A DNA stretch of 48,296 nt. Origin: CAYQJS01 sp964417895 (GTDB lineage Bacteria > Chloroflexota > UBA6077 > SHYK01). The stretch lies in contig CAYQJS010000044.1 in the NCBI GenBank assembly GCA_964417895.1, positions 1-48,296 of the forward strand, given 5' to 3'. Below are positions 1 through 7,301 of the stretch, piece after piece. The notes below the pieces were generated by a model. It searched no databases and was not told where the DNA came from. It saw nothing but the letters and a program-made list of their open reading frames with translations. The translations under genes and the position numbers were made by a program. Positions within the stretch are counted from its first letter, which is position 1; every line of letters starts with the position of its first letter.

Positions 1-122
1 CTTTCACTCGCTACACCTCGCCAGCTTACTGGCGCTTTCGGGGACAAGCCCCCGCCCTACAGAAACTGGTGACCTACTTCCACCGCGCTGTACTAGCGAG
101 TCAGGCACGAGAGAACTGACTA
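1..122. other. non-coding edge segment downstream of comEC
   Basis: No credible gene is seen here. Two small inverted repeats are visible. CGGGG and CCCCG arms flank a short loop near 39-55, and AGTCAG (99-104) and CTGACT (116-121) flank an 11-base loop immediately beyond the comEC stop. Neither is followed by a T-tract on the comEC strand, so an intrinsic terminator is possible but not shown. The left edge of the window cuts whatever lies beyond. Confidence 0.4.
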
Positions 123-2480
123 CTACGGGCCGGCGCGTTCGGGGACTACCGACAGGCTCCTTCCGTCGCTCCGAAGCTCGACGCTGCCATGGAGGTCGGT
201 GCGGAACGTTGGCGTCCGCTCGAGTACCTCCAGCGTCTGCGGGGACGGGAGCCCCGGGCGGTTTCGCGCTCCCACTGAGATGATTGCGGCGGCCGGATCG
301 ACGACGGCCAGGAATGCGGGGTCGAGCGCCTCGGCGTCGCCGTGCCTCGGCACCACGAGCGCGTTTGCCCACAGGGACCAGCCGTCCCGAACGGCGCCGC
401 GTCCGGCCTCCCGAGTAAGCGACGGGGCAACCAGGATGGCCACGTCTCGATGGACAACCCGCATGATGATGGTGCGCTGCGGCGGATTGCCATCGGCGAC
501 CGGGGCCAGGGGCGGCGTGGGAAGCAGCTCCAGCACGACCTCGTAGTCGAGATCAATATTGAGTGCGTGGTCTACGACGACCGTCCGACTGCCGGAGGTC
601 GCGGCCAGCCATCGCTGGTAGAGCGCGGATGTCGCGCCCTCGGGCGGGCTGACCGCCAGCGTGGACGGGTAGCGTTCGACAGCTTCGACGATCCCTGGCA
701 GGCGCTGACTATCCGCGCGCGTGAGCACAGCAACGGTGAGACTGCGTTCGGCGAAGCCTAACCGCCGACCTAGCTGGCCGAGCAACGCCGCGGGATTTGG
801 GCCGCCGTCGATCAGAACCGTGCGCTGACCGGGGGTGCGGACGAATACGGCGTCACCGTGGCCGACGTCCAGCACCGTGACCGTCAGGTAGGGGTCCGAG
901 GCTAGCGCTGGTCCCCCCCATGTAACGACCGCCGCGGCGAGCAGCGCTGAGAGTCCGGCTACCAGCGGGCGAGCAGCCGATGGCGTGCGCAACACAACAA
1001 CGAAGGCCTTCCCCTCTGGCGTAGGAAGGATCGCCCACGCAAGGAGTGCGACGGCATAGCACGCGGCGATAGCGGCGGGGATCTCTCCAATGGGCGCGAT
1101 CGCGCCCGGGATTCTCGCTGCGGTCTCCAGCACCGCCACGAGGTAGCTGGTGGGTGCAGTGAGCACCGCCCCGACCAGCGGAGCAGCTGGCGCAACGAGG
1201 GTCCCGATCAGCACGCCGACCGCTCCAGCGATGGTAGCCAGAGGTATCGCAGGCGCGGCGAGCGCGTTAGCTACCGGCGAGATGAGCGAAAGCTGGTGGA
1301 AGGTGGCCGCCAGTAGAGGCGCGGTCGCCAGCTGAGCGGCCAGGGTCGACGCGACGGGCTCGCGCACTGGAGCCGGTAGCCACGGCGCAAGCGCGGAGAG
1401 GCGGGGCTGAAGGGCGATGAGGCCCACGGTCGCCAGCACTGACAGCTGGAACCCCAGCTCGTAGATGAGCAGCGGGTCCACCAGCAGCATGGCAACGACG
1501 GTAAGCCCGAGCGCAGCGAGCGCGTCACTTCCCCGGCCCGTCCGCAAGGCAAGGAGGGCCAGGGTCGCCATGAGCGCCGCGCGAACCGCGGGGGCCGTGC
1601 CTCCAGCGAGTAGTGTGAATGCCCAGACGCCCACCAATGGCGCCACGGTACCCAGGGCGCGACGGGCGCGGAACAGTCCCTGGAGCGCGCCGGCCACTAG
1701 GGTGATGTTGTAGCCGGACACGACAACCAGGTGGCTGGCTCCGGAAGCCGTGAGCACGCCCCGAAAGTCATCGGGCATCCCGTCAGTGGAGCCGACGATC
1801 AAGCCGGCCAGGAGCGACGCATGCGGCTCTGGCAGCATCCGGCGGATAGTGCCGGCGATGGCCGAGCGCGCTCCGTGAACGGCGGCCTGAACCGGGCCCA
1901 TGGTCGCCTCCCCCATCGGCAGAACCTGGGGGAAGCGGCCGGTGGCGATGACTCGGCGGCGCAGGAGGCGCTTCCCCTCGGCAGTGGCCGACACGACCGG
2001 GTCTAACCGGCCGAAGACCTCCACGCGCTGGCCGACGGCGACGGACGCGAGGGCGGGCAGCGTGAGCCGTAGCCGCCCGTTTGGCTCATATTGCAGCTCG
2101 GGCTGCAAAACGCGCTCGATCTCGATGAAGGCGGTCGCCGACGTTCCTCGCGTCTCGACGGGCGTATCTACAACACCCACAAGACGGACCGCAGTCGCGG
2201 GAAGATCGGCCCACGGCTCGGCGATTTCGCCGAGCGCACTTGCCGCTCGCCACAGGGCGAGGCCGACGACCGCGACAGCGAGCAAGAGCGGGGTCGGGCG
2301 CCGCCTGCGCGCGAGCGATGCGAGGCTTCCGCCCACGCCTCCCAGTGCCGTTGCTGCGCCGAGCGCCACCCATCCAGCGGTGGAGCCAACGGGCACGACG
2401 GCCATCCAAACCACGGCAGCGACGAAACAGCAGCAGAGGATGGGCGCCAGCAGAGGAACGGGCGGCGGCCCCGCGCCCAC
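123..2480 (-). CDS. comEC: ComEC/Rec2 family DNA-uptake channel protein
   Basis: Inner-membrane channel for import of single-stranded DNA during natural transformation. The 785-aa product has several N-terminal membrane segments, an OB-like region near residues 90-180, then the Competence domain with its typical SGASHLVVVSGYN stretch and a long run of hydrophobic helices. The C-terminal third has the metallo-beta-lactamase fold signature (VLDVGHGDAVFV, LIDGG). The expected HxHxDH metal motif is replaced by LTRADSQR, so the nuclease-like domain is probably not catalytic. It starts with GTG four bases after the comEA stop, so the two genes form one operon. The family assignment is firm; the loss of catalysis is inferred. 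Confidence 0.93.
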   Translation of the reverse strand: MGAGPPPVPLLAPILCCCFVAAVVWMAVVPVGSTAGWVALGAATALGGVGGSLASLARRRRPTPLLLAVAVVGLALWRAASALGEIAEPWADLPATAVRLVGVVDTPVETRGTSATAFIEIERVLQPELQYEPNGRLRLTLPALASVAVGQRVEVFGRLDPVVSATAEGKRLLRRRVIATGRFPQVLPMGEATMGPVQAAVHGARSAIAGTIRRMLPEPHASLLAGLIVGSTDGMPDDFRGVLTASGASHLVVVSGYNITLVAGALQGLFRARRALGTVAPLVGVWAFTLLAGGTAPAVRAALMATLALLALRTGRGSDALAALGLTVVAMLLVDPLLIYELGFQLSVLATVGLIALQPRLSALAPWLPAPVREPVASTLAAQLATAPLLAATFHQLSLISPVANALAAPAIPLATIAGAVGVLIGTLVAPAAPLVGAVLTAPTSYLVAVLETAARIPGAIAPIGEIPAAIAACYAVALLAWAILPTPEGKAFVVVLRTPSAARPLVAGLSALLAAAVVTWGGPALASDPYLTVTVLDVGHGDAVFVRTPGQRTVLIDGGPNPAALLGQLGRRLGFAERSLTVAVLTRADSQRLPGIVEAVERYPSTLAVSPPEGATSALYQRWLAATSGSRTVVVDHALNIDLDYEVVLELLPTPPLAPVADGNPPQRTIIMRVVHRDVAILVAPSLTREAGRGAVRDGWSLWANALVVPRHGDAEALDPAFLAVVDPAAAIISVGARNRPGLPSPQTLEVLERTPTFRTDLHGSVELRSDGRSLSVVPERAGP

Positions 2481-2484
2481 CAGC

Positions 2485-3093
2485 CTAATTCACCGAGACG
2501 AGGTTTCTGATCCGCTCGAACGTGGGCGCGTTCACCAGCCTGGCGTCCCGCAGCTGCTCGATGCGGGTGAACGCCCCGTTCGTCTGCCGGTACTCGACGA
2601 TGCGGCTCGCCGTCACCGGACCGATACCGGGCAGCGTCTCGAGGACCCGTTGGCTCGCGGTGTTGATGTTGATGCGAGGGCCGGCGGCGGGCGGGGGATT
2701 GGTCGCAGGGACGGGGGCAGCGACAGCCGGGACTGCCGCGTCGCTAGCATCGTCCGTCGGCGGCGCGAACCGTGGGATGACCAGCTTCTGGCCATCCGCG
2801 ACGCGCGAGGCCAGGTTGAGCTCGCGCTGGTCCGCGTCTTCGGCAGGGCCGCCAGCGGCGCCGATAGCCTCGAAGACCCGTGCTCCGATGGGGAGCGCGT
2901 AGACGCCCGGCGAGAGTACGCCGCCGTCGACGTGGACGTAGACAAGGACCGTGGGGGTCGGTAGGGCATCTCGGGGCCGGACCTCGATTGGCGGGGGTGT
3001 TTGGCGAGTGAGCCCGATGAGCACGAAAAAGGCCGCCCCCACGGCAAGGGCTACCCCGACCGACAGCCCGTGATTTCCAAAACGGTTCAGCAT
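2485..3093 (-). CDS. comEA: ComEA family helix-hairpin-helix DNA-binding protein
   Basis: Membrane-anchored DNA receptor that hands double-stranded DNA to the ComEC channel. The 202-aa protein has one N-terminal membrane helix (about residues 11-28), an SLBB-type domain (about 48-110, VYVHVDGGVLSPGVY), an Ala/Pro-rich linker, and a C-terminal double helix-hairpin-helix domain beginning NINTASQRVLETLPGIGP. This is the standard ComEA arrangement. It is the first gene of the comEA-comEC operon. A promoter-like pair lies so close to the ATG that the transcript could have almost no leader. Confidence 0.93.
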   Translation of the reverse strand: MLNRFGNHGLSVGVALAVGAAFFVLIGLTRQTPPPIEVRPRDALPTPTVLVYVHVDGGVLSPGVYALPIGARVFEAIGAAGGPAEDADQRELNLASRVADGQKLVIPRFAPPTDDASDAAVPAVAAPVPATNPPPAAGPRININTASQRVLETLPGIGPVTASRIVEYRQTNGAFTRIEQLRDARLVNAPTFERIRNLVSVN

Positions 3094-3101
3094 GGCCCGG
3101 A

Positions 3102-3130
3102 ATCCTACGGCGGAAGCGGCTCGTTGTCAC
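3102..3130 (-). promoter_or_regulatory. putative comEA promoter
   Basis: On the minus strand GTGACA (3130-3125) is separated by 17 bases from TAGGAT (3107-3102), a reasonable sigma-70-like pair. Initiation about 7 bases downstream would fall within 1-3 bases of the comEA ATG at 3093, which would give a leaderless message. AGGA inside the -10 could otherwise serve as a ribosome-binding site for a longer transcript. Confidence 0.4.
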
Positions 3131-3303
3131 GCCAGTTGCCTGCATGCCCTCGCCGGTGCTGCATTTGATGCGCGGGAAAGACTTGGGCAGGCCCTCTGTG
3201 TCCGCGTACGCGGCGGCCAAGCTACCGCGGCCAGCTACCATCGAAGCTATCAGAGGCGCTGTTCGCTGGGGGTGGCGGGCGTGTGTGCGGGCTGGGGCGA
3301 GGG

Positions 3304-4116
3304 TTATGCCCCGAGCAGGCTCAGAGCTGCCAGAAGCCCCCCGAGGTTCCGAGCAAACTCGGTATTCACCGAGTCGCTCAGCTCGATCAGCATGCCAGTG
3401 ATCCCCTCGGTGTTGAGCCAGACGTTCATGCTGCCCGTGGCGCGGTAGCCCAGCACGCTACCGGCCCCGGCGCCGGGGATCGGCCGGTGGTATCCGCTGG
3501 CTGCCGCATAGACGTCCGCCAGCTCGGCCCCTGGCCCGGAGCGGCCTCCGAGCAGAAAGCCGCCCCTGCTGTGGTAATTGACGACGAGGATTGGCCGAGT
3601 CGACAGCACATAATCGCGCGTTGCCTGGGTTTCCGGCTCGGAAAACGGCTCGGTGCCGCCCAATCCCTGCCGGAAGACCCCGTTGCTATCCGCGGCGTCG
3701 GGCGACCACCCCGGCCCGTCCCAGTTGCGGTTCGGGTCCACGCCGCTCGCGAACTGCCGGCTCCCCGAGCGGAGTCCGTCGGGGTTTGCCTCGGGGATGA
3801 TGTCCAGGCGGACGTGCGAGGGCACAAGCTGCGGGTTCTCTGCGAAGTAGGCGAGCACCTGGTGGGAGAGGCGAACCGTGTTGGCTTCTGGGCCGCCGTG
3901 CTGGCCGCCCATCACCAGGATCGACGTGGCGCCAGCGCCGATGTGGTGCACGACGAGGGGCTGTCCCCGCTGGCTGACTCCGATGATCGTCTGAATGGGT
4001 TGGGTGGCGGCTGGCGTCGGACCGAGCAACAGAGCGACCGCGCTGAGCAGCAGGAGCGACAGGAGCGCCCTCACCCCCGCCCTCTCCCAGAGGGAGAGGG
4101 AGTTGCTTGTACTCAT
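3304..4116 (-). CDS. secreted M14-family zinc carboxypeptidase
   Basis: Predicted exported metallocarboxypeptidase; peptide or peptidoglycan-stem substrate unknown. The 270-aa product has an N-terminal hydrophobic export segment (about 16-38). Active-site elements are H73 and E77 in QHGGPEAN, N129/R130 in DPNRNWD, H182 in NYHSRGG and E245 in LIELSD, in the order expected for M14. The first pair is spaced HxxxE, not the classical HxxE. The ATG overlaps the upstream deacetylase stop (ATGA), which fixes the start. Residues 5-17 (NSLSLWERAGVRA) are encoded by a dispersed palindromic repeat, so the n-region of the signal sequence is repeat-derived. Pairing with a deacetylase suggests joint action on cell-wall polymers (inference). 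Confidence 0.85.
   Translation of the reverse strand: MSTSNSLSLWERAGVRALLSLLLLSAVALLLGPTPAATQPIQTIIGVSQRGQPLVVHHIGAGATSILVMGGQHGGPEANTVRLSHQVLAYFAENPQLVPSHVRLDIIPEANPDGLRSGSRQFASGVDPNRNWDGPGWSPDAADSNGVFRQGLGGTEPFSEPETQATRDYVLSTRPILVVNYHSRGGFLLGGRSGPGAELADVYAAASGYHRPIPGAGAGSVLGYRATGSMNVWLNTEGITGMLIELSDSVNTEFARNLGGLLAALSLLGA
4068..4104. repeat. dispersed GC-rich palindromic repeat, copy 1
   Basis: The core is a perfect inverted repeat: CCCTCTCCC (4080-4088), loop AGA, GGGAGAGGG (4092-4100), preceded by CCTCACCCCCG. A shorter copy occurs at 7247-7270. This type of element is familiar from intergenic regions of many GC-rich bacteria. Here it lies inside the 5' end of the M14 peptidase gene and is translated in frame. 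Confidence 0.8.
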
Positions 4117-5231
4117 GGCCCGATCAGCTCACTGACCGTCACCAGCTCGTACCCGCGCCGCCGGAGGTCGTCGATGATGGCCGGCATTGCGCGCGCGGTC
4201 GCGACGGGGGATACGTGGTGCACGACCACCGCCCCGGACGCCGCCCGGCCCAGCACAGTCGCTCGGATGCCATCGGTCGTAGCGCCCACGATCCAGTCGC
4301 CGGAGTCGAACGTCCAGTAAATCGACCGAAACCCCTCCTCCTGGACCACGCGCAGCACGCGGCCGTCGCGGCCCCCAAAGGGGGGCCGCCAGAGTGGAGC
4401 GATGCGGGCTCCGGCCGCCGCCTCGATGGAAGCGGTCCCGCGGCGGATCTCCACGCGCATCTCCTGGTCACTCAGGCCGCGGAAATCGGGGTGGCTGTAG
4501 CTGTGATTCGCCAGCTCGTGCCCTTCGGCGGATATGCGCTCGACGACCGCCGGGTAGCGATCCGCGTAGGCGCCAGCGATGAAGAACGTGGCTCGCACCC
4601 CGCGCCCACGAAGGACATCCAGCAGCTCGGCCGTAGCCCCAACGCCGGCGCCTGCGTCAAACGTAAGGGCGATCAGCGGCAGGGAGGGATCGCCACGAAT
4701 CAGCTCGCCTCGTTCGGCGACGATCAAGTTTCGCGGGGGCCAGTCCGGCTCCATCCAGTCGGCGCCGGGCTCGGGGATGGGTCCGATCTCGCTGACCGAT
4801 ACCCACCCTTCCTGCGCCGGCACGCTCCTGCCTCCGAGGTACGCGACGGGAATCCGGGCCCCGACGCCCGTGCCAATGATCAGGAAATACGAGCCCACGG
4901 GAAGCCTCGCGATCGCTGCCGCCGCGTCGTCAGGCCCGTCCCACAGAGTAGTCACCGTGTGGCTGGCGACCCAGACGCGGGACTCATCTTCGTGGCCACG
5001 CTCGCCGCTTTCGGCGAGGACTGAGGACTGAGGACTGAGGACTGAGGACTGAGGACTGAGGAATGGGGACTGAAGCTCCAGGCCGGGGGCGGGCGCGGCG
5101 ATGGATTCCGATATGGCTGCGCCGGCTGAGCCCGTACATGCGGCGATACAAGTCGCCGCTCCCAGCACGGTGAGGAACGAGGCGGTTCGCAGGGGCTCGA
5201 GGATAAACGATTTGAGCGGGAGCACATGCAA
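4113..5231 (-). CDS. lipoprotein polysaccharide deacetylase (CE4/NodB fold)
   Basis: Likely cell-surface deacetylase of N-acetylated glycans such as peptidoglycan. The 372-aa product has a lipoprotein signal ending at a lipobox IAAC (Cys32), a low-complexity Ser/Pro stretch (about 55-72) made by a heptanucleotide tandem repeat, an SH3-like region (about 85-150) and a CE4 domain (about 185-370). CE4 motifs are LTFDAGAG (Asp192), HSYSHPDF (His243, His247), RPPFGGRDG, DSGDW and VVVHH. The usual TFDD is TFDA, so the second, metal-binding Asp is absent, as in a subset of CE4 proteins. It is coupled to the downstream M14 peptidase by ATGA. Activity is inferred from motifs only. Confidence 0.87.
   Translation of the reverse strand: MHVLPLKSFILEPLRTASFLTVLGAATCIAACTGSAGAAISESIAAPAPGLELQSPFLSPQSSVLSPQSSVLAESGERGHEDESRVWVASHTVTTLWDGPDDAAAAIARLPVGSYFLIIGTGVGARIPVAYLGGRSVPAQEGWVSVSEIGPIPEPGADWMEPDWPPRNLIVAERGELIRGDPSLPLIALTFDAGAGVGATAELLDVLRGRGVRATFFIAGAYADRYPAVVERISAEGHELANHSYSHPDFRGLSDQEMRVEIRRGTASIEAAAGARIAPLWRPPFGGRDGRVLRVVQEEGFRSIYWTFDSGDWIVGATTDGIRATVLGRAASGAVVVHHVSPVATARAMPAIIDDLRRRGYELVTVSELIGP
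5016..5062. repeat. heptanucleotide tandem repeat (GAGGACT)n inside a gene
   Basis: Six exact copies of GAGGACT plus a partial seventh, followed by a degenerate unit. The 7-base unit is out of step with codons, so the protein repeats every 7 residues (SPQSSVL) on the minus strand. Two copies of the same heptamer recur at 48045-48059 in the rpoB-rpoC spacer. It resembles the heptameric short tandem repeats known from cyanobacteria. Confidence 0.9.
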
Positions 5232-5307
5232 CTTTAGCGCAATGTGGAGCGAGCGGGTCGAGCAGTAGACTGTCTCCGGTGATGCGAGTAGCCTGTGGGA
5301 GGAGAGA

Positions 5308-5415
5308 ATGATGATTCTCTACGCCATGACCTGGGACCTCCCCGCCGATCCGGAGAAGCTCCGCGCCGGCCAGCGCGGCGCCGGCCTCTCCGTGACAGGC
5401 CGCCCTCGTCTGTGA
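5308..5415 (+). CDS. 35-codon leader ORF overlapping the phosphoesterase start
   Basis: ATG at 5308 follows a strong ribosome-binding site (GGGAGGAGAG, 5298-5305). The frame runs 35 codons (beginning MMILYAMTWDLPADPE) to a TGA at 5413-5415 that overlaps the GTG start of the phosphoesterase as GTGA. The phosphoesterase has no good ribosome-binding site of its own, so translation probably enters through this small ORF. The peptide matches nothing I recognise. It may be a pure coupling device or a regulatory leader peptide. Confidence 0.5.
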   Translation: MMILYAMTWDLPADPEKLRAGQRGAGLSVTGRPRL

Positions 5416-6071
5416 CCCGCTGGGCATTTGTGTCTGATATTCATGGCAACCGCGCAGCGCTCGCCCGGGTGGAAGCCGCTGCCGAGACGCTCAGCGTAGA
5501 GCGTTACGTGTGCCTGGGAGACGTCATCGGCCGAGGCGATGCCGCAGGCTGCGTCGGCTGGGTCGCCGAGCACGCGACGTACGCTCTTGTGGGCAATCGC
5601 GACATCGACCATCTGGACAGCGTTTCCGCCCCAATGCAGAAGGTCGTACGTGGCTGGCTGCGCGAGGTGGTGGCGGGGGAATTCGTCGCCAGCCACGGCG
5701 ACAGGCGCCTCCATCGTGTTCTCCATTCCGCCGCGGAGGGCGATGGATTTGTCCAGGCGCTGGCATACATGGCGGAACGCGGCGCGCGCGTCTGGCTGTT
5801 CGGACACACCCACAGGGCCCGTGTCTGGCGGATCGGCGACGGCGCCATCACCCCCCTGAATCAAGAAGTCGTGGAGGTGCACGAAGGATTCCGCTACGTC
5901 GTGAATGTTGGGACGACGGGGCTGCCTCTGCCGGGGCGCGGCGGCCCTTCCTTCACCCTCTACGACGACGTGGCCGGCTCCATTGTGCTCGTGCCTGTGG
6001 TCGCCACGGGTTCTTCAAGGGCCAATGCTATAGTTGCCCAGGACCGAATCAGGGGATTGGAAGGCCAGTGA
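5412..6071 (+). CDS. YfcE/MJ0936-type metallophosphoesterase
   Basis: Calcineurin-like phosphoesterase of 219 aa; natural substrate unknown. The metal-binding blocks appear in order: D9 and H11 in FVSDIHGN, GD at 36-37 in CLGDVIGRGD, GNRD at 61-64, SHGD, and FGHTHRA near the C-terminus. GTG at 5412 is chosen because the conserved fold begins two residues later (TRWAFVSDIHG) and because of the GTGA overlap with the leader ORF. Its stop again overlaps the GTG of the cysteine desulfurase, so the three frames are likely translated as a coupled set. Confidence 0.9.
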   Translation: MTRWAFVSDIHGNRAALARVEAAAETLSVERYVCLGDVIGRGDAAGCVGWVAEHATYALVGNRDIDHLDSVSAPMQKVVRGWLREVVAGEFVASHGDRRLHRVLHSAAEGDGFVQALAYMAERGARVWLFGHTHRARVWRIGDGAITPLNQEVVEVHEGFRYVVNVGTTGLPLPGRGGPSFTLYDDVAGSIVLVPVVATGSSRANAIVAQDRIRGLEGQ

Positions 6072-7240
6072 CCGACCCGAGGACCATCTACTTCGATCAC
6101 GCGGCCACTACAGCGGTGGCCCCGCCCGTCCTTGAAGCGATGCTGCCCTACTTCGGTGTCAGCTATGGCAATCCTTCCAGCTCGTACGAGCTCGCCCGCG
6201 ACGCCCGTAAGGCGCTTGACTTGGCGCGGGACGGTGTGGCGGAGCTTCTGGGGGCGCGCAGCACCGAGATCGTCTTCACCGGCGCCGGGAGTGAGAGCGA
6301 CAACCTGGCGATCAAGGGCGTAGCCTTCGCCGGGCAGGCGCGCGGCCGGCACATCGTGACGACGGCGGTCGAGCACCACGCGGTGCTCCACACGTGCGAG
6401 TTCCTCCGGAAGTACTTCGACTACGAGATCACGTTCGTTCCGGTCGATCGGTACGGCCTCGTCGACCCGGACGCCATCGGCCGGGCGCTGCGTCCGGATA
6501 CGGTGCTCGTCAGTGTCATGCTCGCGAACAACGAGGTGGGGACCATCGAACCGGCGGCTGAGATTGCCGCGATCGCACATGCTCGGGGAGTGCCGGTCCA
6601 CACGGACGCGGTGCAGGGGGCAGCCAGCCTCGACCTCGACGTGAACAAGTTAGGAGTGGACCTGCTCGCCCTGTCGGCCCACAAGTTCAACGGGCCCAAG
6701 GGCGTGGGGGTCCTTTATGTGAGGCGGGGAACGCCGATCCTGCCGCAGCAGCAGGGCGGCGGCCAGGAGCGGGGTATGCGCTCGGGTACCGAGAATATAG
6801 CCGGCATCGTCGGCGCCGCGACTGCCCTACGGCTCGCGCAGGACAGCAGGTCCGAGTACATCGCTCATTGTCGGCCACTGCGCGACTCCATCATCGAGCG
6901 AGCGCTCTCGGGTATTGAGGACGCGATCCTTACAGGGCATCCCGCGCAGCGGCTCGCCAACAACGCCAGCTTTGCGTTCCGCGGGGCCGACGGCGAGGCC
7001 ATGCTGATGGCGCTTGACGCGGAGGGGATCGCAGCCTCCGCCGGAAGCGCCTGCACTTCCGGCACTCTGGAGGTCTCTCACGTCCTGCGGGCGATGGGAC
7101 TGGATGACGACGCCGGCGGCGGAAGCCTCAGGCTCACGGTGGGCATAGACAACAGCGCTGAGGATGTGGACCGCTTGCTGGCCGTCCTGCCGGGCATCGT
7201 GGAACGCGCGCGAGTCGCCCGCCGGATGTCAGTGGGGTGA
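6068..7240 (+). CDS. cysteine desulfurase, NifS/IscS family
   Basis: PLP enzyme that removes sulfur from cysteine for Fe-S cluster, tRNA thiolation or related pathways. The 390-aa product begins TDPRTIYFDHAATTAV. The PLP lysine is K206 in SAHKFNGPKG and the catalytic cysteine is C329 in SAGSACTSG, on the longer loop typical of the NifS/IscS group. GTG at 6068 overlaps the upstream stop (GTGA) and is preceded by GGAAGG. No iscU, thiI or mnmA lies adjacent, so the acceptor is not given by context. It converges on a predicted selenoprotein gene; NifS-like enzymes can also act on selenocysteine, but a link is only speculation. Confidence 0.93.
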   Translation: MTDPRTIYFDHAATTAVAPPVLEAMLPYFGVSYGNPSSSYELARDARKALDLARDGVAELLGARSTEIVFTGAGSESDNLAIKGVAFAGQARGRHIVTTAVEHHAVLHTCEFLRKYFDYEITFVPVDRYGLVDPDAIGRALRPDTVLVSVMLANNEVGTIEPAAEIAAIAHARGVPVHTDAVQGAASLDLDVNKLGVDLLALSAHKFNGPKGVGVLYVRRGTPILPQQQGGGQERGMRSGTENIAGIVGAATALRLAQDSRSEYIAHCRPLRDSIIERALSGIEDAILTGHPAQRLANNASFAFRGADGEAMLMALDAEGIAASAGSACTSGTLEVSHVLRAMGLDDDAGGGSLRLTVGIDNSAEDVDRLLAVLPGIVERARVARRMSVG

Positions 7241-7246
7241 GAGATT

Positions 7247-7270
7247 GCCCCTCGCCCTCTGGGAGAGGGA
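7247..7270. repeat. dispersed palindromic repeat, copy 2 (short)
   Basis: The CCCCTCGCCCTCT...AGAGGG motif has a 6-bp stem (7255-7260 with 7264-7269) and a GGG loop. It is a shortened relative of the element at 4068-4104. It sits between the convergent cysteine desulfurase and the oxidoreductase gene and could act as a bidirectional transcription barrier. Confidence 0.65.
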
Positions 7271-7301
7271 CAGGTTGAAGGCGCTCCCACGCTGAAGCGG
7301 T

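Noticed and set aside
31..60. GC-rich hairpin near the left edge as a known repeat family
   Set aside because: The motif looks like elements common in GC-rich genomes, but no second copy is seen in this window, so I do not claim it.
5016..5062. CRISPR-like array
   Set aside because: The units are 7 bases long, directly adjacent and without spacers; no cas genes occur in the window.
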